From Erythrobacter aurantius (lineage in GTDB: Bacteria > Pseudomonadota > Alphaproteobacteria > Sphingomonadales > Sphingomonadaceae): 64,000 bases of DNA. The translations under genes were made by a program, and so were the position numbers. Each line of letters opens with the position of its first letter. Position 1 is the first letter of the stretch. Shown piece after piece: positions 27,022-36,281 of the stretch. The stretch lies in assembly GCF_023823125.1 (NCBI RefSeq), contig NZ_CP090949.1, forward strand, positions 3,310,001-3,374,000. Direction: 5' to 3'. A model generated the notes under the pieces. The model did not search any database. It was given only the letters and a program-made list of their open reading frames with translations, and had not been told where the DNA came from.

Positions 27022-27912
27022 ATGATTGCCTCCCTCCATGCATCTCTGACGTCTAGTCGTGAAACCGCGCCCAACGTGCTGATCGTAGATGACGATCAAC
27101 AAACTAGAGAGGAATTTTGCGAATTCCTGTCATCAGTCGGTTATTTTTGCCTCACAGCAACCGACGGTGCGGAAGCTTTGCAAACACTAGCGCGCCGACC
27201 GACGATAGGGATCGTGCTGATAGATGTAGCCATGCCCACGATTGATGGGATGTCGCTGCTAACTGAACTTGGCATTAGATTTATGCCGCACCGCCCGCTT
27301 GTGCCAATCGTAGTTACTGGCACGCCAAAGGTTGAAACGGTAATCGCAGCGATGCGCGCTGGCGCGATGGACTTTTTAGCGAAGCCTGTCGCGCCAAGAG
27401 ACCTCTTAACCTCCTTGCGCCTAGCCTCAAACAAATGGTTGATGATGAATAGCCATTTCCGCATGTTAGCCTTGCTCGAAGGCTCCGCTGACATCGGATC
27501 TCGATCGGTAACCGCAGACGAAAAGGCGTTCGGTGCCGGAACTCTCAGTCGTGACGATTTGATAGGTTTCGTCAGATCTCTCATTAAAATGCGTCACCGA
27601 CGGAATGATATATTCAAATCCACAAAGTTTTCAGATCCGTCGTGGGATATCTTGCTCGACCTAACCTCTGCGAGTCTCGAAGGTCGAGACGTACCGGCAA
27701 TTAGCACTAGCGCAGCAGCAGGCGTCCCGCTGACGACTGCTCTACGTTATGTGAAGAACCTCACAGACGACGGGATCATTAGGCGATGGGAGGACCCCGA
27801 CGACAAGCGGCGGTCACTCGTCAGGCTTGATAATGATGCGTTTGAATGCATGGTTGATTTTCTCTCGCGCGCCCACGCTCTTTTGACTGCTCCACCGAGC
27901 CCCTCGCGGTAG
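27022..27912 (+). CDS. Response regulator with C-terminal MarR-like winged helix
   Basis: 296 residues. Receiver domain at ~19-140 (VLIVDDDQQ, phospho-Asp in VLIDVAMPT, VTGTP, AKPVAP). After a linker, a winged-helix domain at ~195-285 (RDVPAISTSAAAGVPLTTAL, DGIIRRWEDPDDKRRSLVRL) of MarR/LysR-like type with the wing DPDDKRR. Such regulators are seen in sphingomonads. No kinase gene is near. The start has no clear ribosome site; a leaderless or structured leader is possible. It is the only classical transcription regulator near the surface-fibre genes, so it might control them. Confidence 0.8.
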   Translation: MIASLHASLTSSRETAPNVLIVDDDQQTREEFCEFLSSVGYFCLTATDGAEALQTLARRPTIGIVLIDVAMPTIDGMSLLTELGIRFMPHRPLVPIVVTGTPKVETVIAAMRAGAMDFLAKPVAPRDLLTSLRLASNKWLMMNSHFRMLALLEGSADIGSRSVTADEKAFGAGTLSRDDLIGFVRSLIKMRHRRNDIFKSTKFSDPSWDILLDLTSASLEGRDVPAISTSAAAGVPLTTALRYVKNLTDDGIIRRWEDPDDKRRSLVRLDNDAFECMVDFLSRAHALLTAPPSPSR

Positions 27913-28264
27913 ACGCAATGCGGCGGCAACGCCCGCTCTACGGCTCAAATTATCCATAACATAAGCCAAAGGTAGGTACCCTAGACTGTCTTCCAATTGC
28001 CATTAAACTGGCATTTGCGCTCTTTGATGACCTCTAAATCTACTCGCATGAGTTTGGGACGGGCAAACAGGTCCCATCTTGCGCTGCGTCCGTGCATTAT
28101 GACATGGAAGCCTATCGTGAATTTTTTGGAGACATGTTGCCTCTCCAGAGATCGTCTAGCATTCAGGTGTAGGCTAAGACTGCCTCTCACTTACTCATAC
28201 TCATGGTCTCTTGTGTGCACCTTTGATCGGCCTTGCTGTAAGTTTATCGCTCCCTCGCAGCTCG
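27913..28264. other. Gene-free stretch before the insertion sequence
   Basis: About 350 bp without a credible gene or repeat. Its right end is one copy of the CTCG target duplication (28261-28264) of the insertion sequence. Confidence 0.5.
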
Positions 28265-28326
28265 TGACGTGCTCCCCTGAAATGTGACCGCTTTTTGGTA
28301 GAGTCTGACGCAAGGAGTCGGACGAT

Positions 28327-28593
28327 ATGAAGCGAAGCAGGTTCAACGAAGAGCAGATCATTGCGATCTTGAAGGAGCAGGAAGCGGGCATGGCGACGAC
28401 TGAGGTCTGCCGCCGCCACGGGATCAGCTCGGCGACGTTCTACAAGTGGAAGTCTAAGTTCGGCGGGCTCGAGGTGTCCGAGGCCCGGCGGCTGCGATCG
28501 CTCGAGGAGGAGAACTCGCGGCTGAAGAAGCTGCTGGCCGAGGCGATGTTGGACAACGCGGTGCTGAAGGATCTGGCATCAAAAAAATGGTAA
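28327..28593 (+). CDS. IS3-family transposase OrfA
   Basis: 88 residues: an HTH of the transposase-8 type ([40 protein letters not shown]) and a C-terminal leucine-zipper helix ([19 protein letters not shown]). It binds the IS ends. The frame ends just after a run of seven A (28581-28587), a slippery site that would give an OrfAB fusion by -1 frameshift. Confidence 0.95.
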   Translation: MKRSRFNEEQIIAILKEQEAGMATTEVCRRHGISSATFYKWKSKFGGLEVSEARRLRSLEEENSRLKKLLAEAMLDNAVLKDLASKKW

Positions 28594-29477
28594 CGCCCGG
28601 CGCCAAGCGGGAAGCCGTCGCCTATGCCCGGGAGCATCACGGGGTGAGCGAGCGTCGGGCGTGTGCACTGGTTGGTGTGAGCCGCAGGGTAATCCGTTAC
28701 GAGCCTACAAGGCCAGATGACGGGGCGCTGCGGCAACGGCTGCGCGAGCTGGCGGCGGAACGCCGCCGGTTCGGCTATCGCCGCCTGGGCTACCTTCTGG
28801 CGCGGGAAGGCATCAGGCCCAACCACAAGAAGCTGCTGCGCATCTACCGGGAGGAGGGGCTGCGCGTGCGTCGCCGTGGCGGCCGGAAAAGGGCCTTGGG
28901 CACGCGCAGGCCGATGGTGCTGCCGGACGGCCCGAACCAGCGTTGGTCGCTCGACTTCGTCTCCGACAGCCTGATCTGCGGTCGGCGCTTCCGTATCCTG
29001 TGCGTGGTCGATGACTACACGCGCGAGTGCCTGGCGCTGGTGGCCGATACGTCGCTGTCGGGTGCTCGGGTAGCGCGGGAACTGACCAGCCTTATCGGCA
29101 TCCGGGGAAAGCCGCATACGGTGGTCAGCGACAATGGCACCGAACTGACCTCGTCGGCCATCCTGCGCTGGTCGCAGGAGCGCAGGGTCGAGTGGCACTA
29201 CATCGCACCGGGAAAGCCAATGCAGAACGGCTTCGTGGAGAGCTTCAATGGCCGCCTGCGCGACGAATGCCTCAACGAGACGCTGTTCACCTCGCTGGCC
29301 CATGCCCGGTTCGTGCTGGCCGCCTGGCGACACGATTACAACACGGTCAGGCCACACTCGAAACTGGGCGGGAAGACCCCCGCCGAGATCGCCGGCCAAC
29401 GTGTCTGGGGGCATGCCCCCAGACACGTTGCCATCCCATCAAACAACCATCATGAAGGAGCCAGACTCTACCTCTGA
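28587..29477 (+). CDS. IS3-family transposase OrfB (DDE integrase domain)
   Basis: 296 residues. HTH_21 region ([18 protein letters not shown]) then a retroviral-integrase-type rve domain with the DDE residues in [17 protein letters not shown] and [13 protein letters not shown]. It lies in the -1 frame relative to OrfA and overlaps it by 7 bp, so the active transposase is likely the frameshift product. No internal stop. Confidence 0.95.
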   Translation: MVTPGAKREAVAYAREHHGVSERRACALVGVSRRVIRYEPTRPDDGALRQRLRELAAERRRFGYRRLGYLLAREGIRPNHKKLLRIYREEGLRVRRRGGRKRALGTRRPMVLPDGPNQRWSLDFVSDSLICGRRFRILCVVDDYTRECLALVADTSLSGARVARELTSLIGIRGKPHTVVSDNGTELTSSAILRWSQERRVEWHYIAPGKPMQNGFVESFNGRLRDECLNETLFTSLAHARFVLAAWRHDYNTVRPHSKLGGKTPAEIAGQRVWGHAPRHVAIPSNNHHEGARLYL

Positions 29478-29507
29478 CTGGTAACAATCAGGGGAGCACG
29501 TCACTCG

Positions 29508-30039
29508 GCGTTGCCCCACTCCCCGCGCTTCTTTCTGCAAACTTCAGGCAGGCCCAACCTATTCACCGGCAACGCTTTCATATTCAAAAGCAAGCCGGTC
29601 CGCCGCATCATACTCTGCGAGAGCCGCAGCGAAAGTTCACCTCGCCGTCTCGGCGATGCGTGCTCGGCGATGCGTGGATTCAAACCCTCAGGAGCGAGCC
29701 AGATCCCTAGCATATACAGCGGAGGTGTCGACCTGCTTAGCTGGTCGTGCCCTCGCAAATGCAGCCACCGAAGCTGGAAGGTCTCGTCTATTAGCTCTCG
29801 TCTTCAACCCGCGCCAGAGCTCTTGCAGCAGTTGGCTTGGCCGACGCTATTCACAAATTGGCAGCCACGGTGAGCAGAAACTTACCAACTCAACACTGTA
29901 AGTCGGTATTCTTCGCATAAATATGTGTCACTTTGCCAGCGGATGACATTTCACCCCGTTATTACGTCAATGGCGCCAACTCAAGGAGCGCTCATTGTGA
30001 CCACATCACTTTTTCAAGACCAGGCAGGTTCCATTCGAG
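29508..30039. other. Gene-free stretch after the insertion sequence
   Basis: About 530 bp with no convincing gene on either strand. It includes a short direct repeat (two copies of CGGCGATGCGTG near 29652-29674). It lies downstream of the cpoB-like gene, but I see no good terminator. Confidence 0.45.
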
Positions 30040-30843
30040 TCACTTTAAGGGCACACAATCATTTAACTGCAAATCAAGTAGTTCTTCCCGCCGCGCCGGA
30101 GACAGAGTGTTTCCATAGACAGCTTCGATTTCCGAATAAACGCTACAGATCTGTTCAGCATCCACGTCATCAAGGGCGCGGAGTGCGCGTGCAAGCGCGA
30201 AGAGATTATTTGCACCAAAATTCCCGGAAGCTCCTGACTGAAAGAGTTCGAGAAAGATTGACGCGGCCTGCCCAGCCTGACCCTGTCCGAGATAAGAAAG
30301 CCCTAGGTAATAGCGGGCCTCGGCGACTCGTGTGTCTTCCGAATTATTGGCAATGAAGGTGCTCAGTGCGAGTTCTGCACTTATCCAATCCTGTGCTTCA
30401 ACAAACCCCATCGCCTGCTCATAACGATCGACGGGAAGATTAGCATCAAACTGCGTCACAACCTCTGTTGTCACCGAGGGCGCGATTGTCTGGCTCACTT
30501 CAAATGCATCAGCCGATCGCATTGTAAGTTCTTCAAGCCGGAGCTCTGCGTCTGCCCGGAAACGCTCGAGTTCGTTACTCAGTTGAGATATTGTACGCGC
30601 ATTTTCCTCTCCCAAGGCTACCATTTGCACAATCAGCCGTTCGAGTGCAGCGATACGGTCATTGAGGCGTAGCAGTTCATTACCGAGTGCCAGCTCAGGG
30701 TTCCCTCCCTTTTCCATAACGGCGACCGGATCTTGAGGCCTTACATTGGTCTGAAAGGTGTCTTGAGCAGCTAGCGGTTGCGACAAAAGCGCGGCTGCAC
30801 CAAATGCGAACCAAAGCCTCGCAACAATGAATCTATATTCCAT
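30040..30843 (-). CDS. cpoB: CpoB/YbgF-like Tol-Pal periplasmic TPR protein
   Basis: 267 residues. Signal peptide MEYRFIVARLWFAFGAAALL...LAAQ, a coiled-coil stretch at ~52-115 (LLRLNDRIAALERLIVQMVA), then TPR-like repeats ~140-260 (ISAELALSTFIANNSEDTRV, ARYYLGLSYLGQGQAGQAAS). CpoB links Tol-Pal action to peptidoglycan synthesis at division. It is the last gene of the island tol cluster, as in core tol operons. The island location suggests it is a second copy. Confidence 0.82.
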   Translation of the reverse strand: MEYRFIVARLWFAFGAAALLSQPLAAQDTFQTNVRPQDPVAVMEKGGNPELALGNELLRLNDRIAALERLIVQMVALGEENARTISQLSNELERFRADAELRLEELTMRSADAFEVSQTIAPSVTTEVVTQFDANLPVDRYEQAMGFVEAQDWISAELALSTFIANNSEDTRVAEARYYLGLSYLGQGQAGQAASIFLELFQSGASGNFGANNLFALARALRALDDVDAEQICSVYSEIEAVYGNTLSPARREELLDLQLNDCVPLK

Positions 30844-30845
30844 AA

Positions 30846-31502
30846 TCAGAACCGGAAACCAAGCCCAAGCCCGACGATCACCGAGCTAAGGCGCCGCGCT
30901 TCGGTGGCACGTATTTCGCGTTCAATACGGACTTCAGTCTTGCGACTGGTGTACTTCACATCAAAATTCAGGAATAATTGGTCGCCCAGAGCAATATCTG
31001 AACCAGCTTGAGCGACTGGTGCAAAACCTCCGATCAACTTAGAATTATATGATACGAAAGGATCCGGCGCAGAATTTTTTAATTCCAGATCCACGGCTTC
31101 ACTGTAAAGATTGAGGTGATTAATACCTAGGCCAATGTATGGCCTAATTTTTTGACTGGCAGGTGTGAAATGATACTGCAGGCTAACAGTAGAGACAAGG
31201 AGATCCGCTGAAACCAGCCTTCGACCAGTAGAGTCTTTGATTTGATAACCCGCCCCGCCCATGGAGACTTCCGCCGCGAGGTGATCGGTCAAGAACATCG
31301 TAATCGCCGCTTCAGCACCTGTCGTGTTCTCAATGTCTGCATCTACCGGCACATTTTCGCCGGGTAGATTTATCGAGAAGCCATCCAATCGCTGATGGTA
31401 AGAACCACGCGCTTTTATAAGAATATCCCCTGCATCTGCTTTGGCAGGCGCGCTACCCAATATAGCAAGAGCACCAAGACCTAAGAAGAAAACTCTTTGC
31501 AT
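30846..31502 (-). CDS. OmpW-family outer-membrane beta-barrel protein
   Basis: 218 residues with a signal peptide ending near APAKA|DA and alternating beta-strand pattern; IRPYIGLGINHLNLY and a terminal GLGLGFRF (C-terminal Phe, typical of outer-membrane barrels). OmpW proteins form small eight-stranded barrels that pass hydrophobic compounds. It lies between pal and cpoB, an unusual insertion into a tol operon, with gaps of 6 and 2 bp, so it is co-transcribed. Confidence 0.82.
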   Translation of the reverse strand: MQRVFFLGLGALAILGSAPAKADAGDILIKARGSYHQRLDGFSINLPGENVPVDADIENTTGAEAAITMFLTDHLAAEVSMGGAGYQIKDSTGRRLVSADLLVSTVSLQYHFTPASQKIRPYIGLGINHLNLYSEAVDLELKNSAPDPFVSYNSKLIGGFAPVAQAGSDIALGDQLFLNFDVKYTSRKTEVRIEREIRATEARRLSSVIVGLGLGFRF

Positions 31503-31508
31503 CGAAAT

Positions 31509-32090
31509 CTACCTTTCATTGTTCTGCTTTATTTCGGAAAATATAGTCTCACCACGTCGATTGCGCCGCTGACTTGCTTCATCGCGCACAGTGGTAATCG
31601 GCATCTGTTTGCCTAAAGATGTAACTGAAAGTTGGTCGGGCGATACGCCGCGTGCGACAAGGTAGCTACGCATCGCGGTTGCCCGCATTTCCCCTATAGC
31701 GAATTGACGGGCCCGCCCTCCGAAGAGGTCGGCATGGCCTCGCAAAGTAGCGGTGACAGCAGGATGAAGAAGGAGCCATTCCGCTTGGCGGTCAAGGATC
31801 ATTCGTGCCTGCGCGTCGAGTTGGGCGCTCCCTCTCTGAAAATAAATGATCTTGGATCCTGCAAAGGGCTGGAATAGTGGTGGTTCGGTCTCAGCAGAAG
31901 GCTCGGACACCGCGACTGTTGTAATCGGCAAAACTTTTGGAGGCATAGAAAAGATAGGAGCCGCAGGAAGTGACTGAGTAGGACGCTGGCAGCCCACCAG
32001 CGTTAAGCAGGCACTTAGCGCCAGCAGCCCTGCACCCCGTAATGTTGGCATACACAAACGCGGGTGACTTCCACTTTCGGTTTTTTTCAT
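31509..32090 (-). CDS. pal: Pal-like OmpA-domain lipoprotein
   Basis: 193 residues. Lipobox LTLVGC gives a lipidated Cys at ~34. The C-terminal OmpA-like peptidoglycan-binding domain has IIYFQRGSAQLDAQARMILD, VTATLRGHADLFGG and SLGKQMPITTVRDEASQRRN-type ends. Pal ties the outer membrane to peptidoglycan and is moved by Tol. Its start overlaps the tolB stop (ATGA). Seven A's follow the ATG region on the coding strand. The domain is more divergent than housekeeping Pal. Confidence 0.85.
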   Translation of the reverse strand: MKKTESGSHPRLCMPTLRGAGLLALSACLTLVGCQRPTQSLPAAPIFSMPPKVLPITTVAVSEPSAETEPPLFQPFAGSKIIYFQRGSAQLDAQARMILDRQAEWLLLHPAVTATLRGHADLFGGRARQFAIGEMRATAMRSYLVARGVSPDQLSVTSLGKQMPITTVRDEASQRRNRRGETIFSEIKQNNER

Positions 32091-33400
32091 GGTAGTATCT
32101 CGGACCAGTCAGGCTCAGACGAAGGACTGGTAAGTGGCACAGAGGTCAGCAGGCGACCATTCACATCGACGACGAACAGTGCGGGGGCTCCACCTTCAGA
32201 GGGGCTGCGTTGGAAAGCTATAGCTCGCCCACTTGGCGCCCAAACTGGATCCTCGTCGTACGGCCCTTCGCTAATCAACCGACTCCCGCTTCCGTCAGGT
32301 GCCATCACACCAATCCGAGCGGATCCTGCCGTGTAACTCACAAATACGATTAATCGGCCGTCCGGACTCCATGCCGGCGATCCATGAGCAGACCCGAAAC
32401 TGATGCGGTTTTGACCTCGGCCATCCCTCTGCATCACATATAATTGCGGCTGACCCGACCGGTCAGATTCAAACACGACTTTTGTTCCGTCCGGTGAATA
32501 CGACGGGCTGGTATCGATCCCGGTTGTGGCAGTAAGACGAGTTGTTTCACCGGTTGCCAACTCATACTCATAGATATCTGTAGACCCAGCTTGTGACAGT
32601 GCCAACAGGAGGCTTCGACCGTCAGGCGAAAATCTCGGCGCAGATGGGAGCCCAGCTGGAAGCCTCAGAGTTTGCTTTGCTCCAGTCCGAAGGTCGATCT
32701 GGGTTAGTTCTGGGAGCTCTGGGTTAAAGCGCAGAAAAAGAAGCGAGCGATGATCGGGGCTGAGTCGAGGCATCGAGACCAGTTCGCGTTCATCAGATAA
32801 GATAGTTTTGTTCGCTCCGTCAAAGTCTATGCCGATTACGCGGCGGGGCGATGCTGGATCATCAGGACCCGATGAAATCAAAGCGAAGCGAGTATCGAAA
32901 TGCCCGCTATACCCTGTTGCGTGAGCTACCACTAAATCGGCGCACTTATGCGCTAAACGCCGCCATTGGTGCGGAGGCACGCGGAATTCCCGCGCAACCT
33001 CACGCTCGCCGCTGAATACATCATGATAAGCACACTCATATAGCAGTGAACCATCTCCGGCACGCCGCGCCCGACCCACTACTAACGCCTGCGTCCCGCG
33101 GATCGAAGCTTGACGCAAAAGCGTCCGATCGTCGCCCCCTCGGATGGAGGGCAATGCCAGAATTTGAAAAAAGGGATCAGTCGCAAGATCGGCTCTCAAT
33201 ATGCGGGCTAGTGCAATGCCTGCGTCGACGGCACCCTGTTGCTCGACGACCACATTGCTAGTGGTGTCTGGCACGGATAGCGTAAGAGCACTGATTTCTC
33301 CCTCGGTGATGTCTACAAAAAGCCGCTCCTGCGCCACCGCTGATGGCGAACTGCAAAGGACTATCGCGAAGAACGAAATAACGGATGCTAGGGGTCTCAT
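32087..33400 (-). CDS. tolB: Tol-Pal system protein TolB
   Basis: 437 residues. Signal peptide ending SPSAVAQ, N-terminal alpha/beta domain (~25-165) and a six-bladed beta-propeller of WD40-like PD40 repeats (PSYSPDGTKVVFESDRSGQP, SPAWSPDGRLIVFVS, DPVWAPSGRAIAFQRSPSEG). TolB is periplasmic and binds Pal. It overlaps tolA and pal by four bases each, so the four genes are translationally chained. Confidence 0.92.
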   Translation of the reverse strand: MRPLASVISFFAIVLCSSPSAVAQERLFVDITEGEISALTLSVPDTTSNVVVEQQGAVDAGIALARILRADLATDPFFQILALPSIRGGDDRTLLRQASIRGTQALVVGRARRAGDGSLLYECAYHDVFSGEREVAREFRVPPHQWRRLAHKCADLVVAHATGYSGHFDTRFALISSGPDDPASPRRVIGIDFDGANKTILSDERELVSMPRLSPDHRSLLFLRFNPELPELTQIDLRTGAKQTLRLPAGLPSAPRFSPDGRSLLLALSQAGSTDIYEYELATGETTRLTATTGIDTSPSYSPDGTKVVFESDRSGQPQLYVMQRDGRGQNRISFGSAHGSPAWSPDGRLIVFVSYTAGSARIGVMAPDGSGSRLISEGPYDEDPVWAPSGRAIAFQRSPSEGGAPALFVVDVNGRLLTSVPLTSPSSEPDWSEILP

Positions 33401-34296
33401 CGCAGGTTCCTTGGATCAAATTCCACTTCGACTTCGGCCCATGCGTCATAGAGCTCGGGTGGAAGGTCGAGTGGAGCACACAGCATGATGGCACGGCGGC
33501 CGCTATTGATTAGCAACGTTACGTACGACGCATTCTCATCATTCTGTCCGACGACTGCGCTCTGAATTGGTTGACCGACAATTCCTCCTTGCCGATCAAG
33601 ACGAACACGTAGCCGTACAATTGAAGCCGCACCGCTATTGCTTGGAGGAGGATTCCAGCAGGGCATGACCTGTTCTCGAACTTTCTGTGCAAGATCAACC
33701 TTTTGGCGTACTGTTAAACTTGGCAACCCGATGGGTGTCGCCCGGCCAATGGCCGCGCCAAGAGCCGCAGAATTCAAACGACTTGGGCGTTCTTGCGAGG
33801 CAGTTGAAATACTGCTTGCACGAGAAAGTGCAGCCGCATCTAGCCGTGATTGGAAGCGCTCAGACCTTTGAGCAGGCACCTGATCGACAGATGAAGTTGG
33901 CACCTCAATCGATGCTCCAGTATCCGCCGTTAACTCTAGTTCTAGACCCGGTAAAGAAACCGGATCAGAGAGAAACCTGAAATTAGACCCATCTGCTTTT
34001 GACTGGCTTGACGTAGCAGTCTCAGCAGTTTGTTGACCCTTAAACACGGAATCCGGAATTGCCACGATATCACGCGGCTCACCCATCGTTTTCTGCGGCG
34101 ACTTAGAAGCCAATGGTAGATTACCCGCGAGTATTGGACTAGTCGAGGGCATGGCGTATTCTATATCGATAACTTGGAATTCCATGCCAGATTCCGGTGG
34201 CTCTATTTCCTCAAAATTAAACGTAATCTGAGCCAACATCGCGACGAGCCCGAAATGCAGACACACTGAAGCCAAATTGGAAAAGCGATCAATCAC
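33397..34296 (-). CDS. tolA: TolA-like protein
   Basis: 299 residues. An N-terminal transmembrane helix (LASVCLHFGLVAMLAQITF), a low-complexity middle (~60-190) much shorter than the long Ala-rich helix of enterobacterial TolA, and a C-terminal TolA/TonB-like domain (VREQVMPCWNPPPSNSGA, VRLRVRLDRQGGIVGQPIQ). It spans the periplasm to couple TolQR to TolB-Pal. The GTG start overlaps the tolR stop. Assignment rests on position as well as the C-terminal motif. Confidence 0.82.
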   Translation of the reverse strand: MIDRFSNLASVCLHFGLVAMLAQITFNFEEIEPPESGMEFQVIDIEYAMPSTSPILAGNLPLASKSPQKTMGEPRDIVAIPDSVFKGQQTAETATSSQSKADGSNFRFLSDPVSLPGLELELTADTGASIEVPTSSVDQVPAQRSERFQSRLDAAALSRASSISTASQERPSRLNSAALGAAIGRATPIGLPSLTVRQKVDLAQKVREQVMPCWNPPPSNSGAASIVRLRVRLDRQGGIVGQPIQSAVVGQNDENASYVTLLINSGRRAIMLCAPLDLPPELYDAWAEVEVEFDPRNLR

Positions 34297-34757
34297 TGCA
34301 ATTCGCCGGCTGGCCTAGTCAATGATGGGTTAGAAAGAAACGCGACCTTCGTGAAACCAGACTTTGAAATTTGTGCTACGACTTGTATTACTGAGCCGTA
34401 GGGCAAATCTCGGTCGGCTCGTACCATAACTTGCTGTTCATGAGGTGCTGGCGAATTCAATGAAAGCTGCAGCATAACATCCGCGAAATCCTCCGAAGCA
34501 ATAGGCGTCTTGCCGAGATATACTGTCTGTTGCGAATCGATAGTCACCTCAATTGGCTCCACCGATGCAACAATTCTACTCTCTTCAGAATCTGGTAGTT
34601 CAACATCAGTTCCAGTGAGAACCATTTGTCCTGTGACAATAAAGATTATCAGCAGCACAAGCATCACGTCTACCATTGGTGTCACATTTATTTCCGAAAT
34701 AAGCTCTGGACGCCTCCGGCTCCAAAGGCTCATTTCGGCTCCACCACTACCAATCAC
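34293..34757 (-). CDS. tolR: TolR/ExbD-family protein
   Basis: 154 residues. One transmembrane helix just after the conserved ELISEINVTPMVDVMLVLLI (with the essential Asp of the family), then a periplasmic domain ending in the IQVVAQISKSGFTKVAF type of ExbD/TolR. With TolQ it uses the proton gradient. Start GTG at 34757 has AAAGGA upstream and follows the tolQ stop directly; the in-frame ATG at 34733, with GGAG upstream, is also possible. Confidence 0.92.
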   Translation of the reverse strand: MIGSGGAEMSLWSRRRPELISEINVTPMVDVMLVLLIIFIVTGQMVLTGTDVELPDSEESRIVASVEPIEVTIDSQQTVYLGKTPIASEDFADVMLQLSLNSPAPHEQQVMVRADRDLPYGSVIQVVAQISKSGFTKVAFLSNPSLTRPAGELQ

Positions 34758-35471
34758 TTACGCTATCCTTTCTTTTTGGTCTGGGCGGCGAATGATGGCA
34801 TAATGACGAGAAATGGCGACATCGACGCGAGCTACAATTGCGCGCCACTCATGTTCGGTCCTCGCGAGTGCCTGCAAAATCCGGTTGTAGCCCATTGACG
34901 CCGGTATCGCGCAAAACAGCCCAATCGCAGTCGCGAACAACGCTTCGGCCATTCCCGGAGCGACCGTGGTTAGGGAAGTATCCTGTGTCTGCCCAATCGC
35001 AATGAAGCTGTTCATGATGCCCCATACCGTGCCAAATAGGCCAACAAAGGGTGCTGAATTACCAATTGTAGCAAGCCAGCCAGAATTATTCGACAACCGA
35101 ACATATTGCCGTTCCAACGCGAGCTCGGACACCGTAACTAGGCGCTGACGCATTTCGGTGTAACTACGGCTAGTATTCTCGTTGGACCATTTCCACTCGC
35201 GAGCAAGAGCATGCAAGATAGTATGAACCTTGCCATTGCCGTTATTGGCAAGCTCTCGAAGCTCATCGAATTTCTTTACTTCATCGAGAGCTTTCTTGAC
35301 CTTCAGAATTTTCTGACGCTCTATGACTATTGCAATAGTTCGCGAAATTATAACGCCCCATGAAAATATTGAAGCAACAAGTAATAGGGACATTACAGAC
35401 TGGACGACCCAATCCGCACCAAGGAAGACCTCTAAGGGCGTTAGTTGTTCTGAATTACTTCCCATTAGCAT
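34758..35471 (-). CDS. tolQ: TolQ/ExbB-family proton channel protein
   Basis: 237 residues with three transmembrane helices (first at ~22-45, then around the GWLATIGNSAPFVGLFGTVW signature, and AEALFATAIGLFCAIPASM). This is the MotA/TolQ/ExbB channel subunit. Length and the following tolR, tolA, tolB and pal identify it as TolQ rather than ExbB. Start at ATG 35471 (or 35465). First gene of the tol set proper. Confidence 0.92.
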   Translation of the reverse strand: MLMGSNSEQLTPLEVFLGADWVVQSVMSLLLVASIFSWGVIISRTIAIVIERQKILKVKKALDEVKKFDELRELANNGNGKVHTILHALAREWKWSNENTSRSYTEMRQRLVTVSELALERQYVRLSNNSGWLATIGNSAPFVGLFGTVWGIMNSFIAIGQTQDTSLTTVAPGMAEALFATAIGLFCAIPASMGYNRILQALARTEHEWRAIVARVDVAISRHYAIIRRPDQKERIA

Positions 35472-35492
35472 ATTTGATTCTCTTGCACTCGT

Positions 35493-36116
35493 TTAAGGAT
35501 TGGCGCGATGAGGACGATCTAACACCAAAGCATGAATAAGCGTCGCAAGATCTGGCAAACCCGAAGCTACGATCTTTGAACTCAGCTGAAACTCAGTAAC
35601 CGCAGTTACCATTGCCTCACTCCACTCGCCATTGACTGGCCCGGAGTACAATCCATCTTCAATTAACTTCGACTGGAGCGCTGCAAGTGCACTTTGCCTG
35701 ATTTGAAGTGATCGATTTTTATTCTCGACCACAGTTATTGGGCTCACGTTGACTTGGTGGATGGGAGCGAGAGCGCTTATCACCGAACTTGCAGCCTGCT
35801 CAATTGTTACCGTAGTTTGATCGCGACAGACTGCCTGAACGGCTTCAAGAAAAACCTGTCCATCAGGATAAGGAAGGACGTCGAAACGTTTTTCTTCAAC
35901 CCGGTTTCGCGCTGTCATGTAGCCCATCAGCCAAGAAGCATATAGGCGAGAATTTTCGTCGGTTGCCTTACGATTGAGATATTCTTGGCATGTATTTGCC
36001 CCCAAACCTCTCACAGCAAACAGACCACTCGCGTCTGCAGCGTAGGCCGGTGAGTTCAGCAGAATTGCGCCTGCCGCTGTGGCGACCAGATGGACCAATT
36101 TGAATGACTCCATCAT
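35493..36116 (-). CDS. Secreted protein with C-terminal peptidoglycan-binding-like domain
   Basis: 207 residues. Signal peptide ends NSPAYA|AD. The middle (~25-105) has two Cys and a pattern (GANTCQEYLNRKATDENSRL, ASWLMGYMTARN) like small periplasmic HdeA/Rap1a-type domains. The C-terminus (~150-200: ALQSKLIEDGLYSGPVNGEW, SEAMVTAVTEFQ) matches PG_binding_1. ATG at 36116 follows AAGGGAG. It precedes tolQ by 21 bp and is probably the first gene of the island tol operon. Function unknown; likely envelope anchoring. Confidence 0.75.
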   Translation of the reverse strand: MMESFKLVHLVATAAGAILLNSPAYAADASGLFAVRGLGANTCQEYLNRKATDENSRLYASWLMGYMTARNRVEEKRFDVLPYPDGQVFLEAVQAVCRDQTTVTIEQAASSVISALAPIHQVNVSPITVVENKNRSLQIRQSALAALQSKLIEDGLYSGPVNGEWSEAMVTAVTEFQLSSKIVASGLPDLATLIHALVLDRPHRANP

Positions 36117-36237
36117 GACAAGACTCCCTTTCCGCGGAAGCGAAGGCCTGAACAGAGATTCAATGCTCTCATCTAGACCTTCGCCCCGCCTCTGGTCATC
36201 CTCTGCCGCAACAGGCGTGGGTGACCACCAAAACATG

Positions 36238-36274
36238 CTCCGCGGGCTACCTTGCGGCGACTTAGCCCGCGGAG
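36238..36274 (-). terminator. Hairpin terminator after hfaD-like gene
   Basis: CTCCGCGGGCTA (36238-36249) and TAGCCCGCGGAG (36263-36274) form a perfect 12-bp stem with a 13-nt loop, 8 bp beyond the giant gene's stop. On the minus strand it is followed within a few bases by TTTT. It separates the hfa-like operon from the tol operon. Confidence 0.75.
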
Positions 36275-36281
36275 TTCTTCA

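Larger units (their letters stand above)
28265..29503 (+). mobile_element. IS3-family (IS407-group) insertion sequence, complete
   Basis: 1239 bp with ends TGACGTGCTCCCCTGA (28265) and its exact complement ending at 29503; a weaker match continues inward, with both ends sharing a GGTAGAGTCTG block. Direct 4-bp duplication CTCG flanks it (28261-28264 and 29504-29507), the size usual for IS407-type elements. Both transposase frames are intact, so it appears recent and possibly active. It sits in a gene-free part of the island. Confidence 0.92.
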
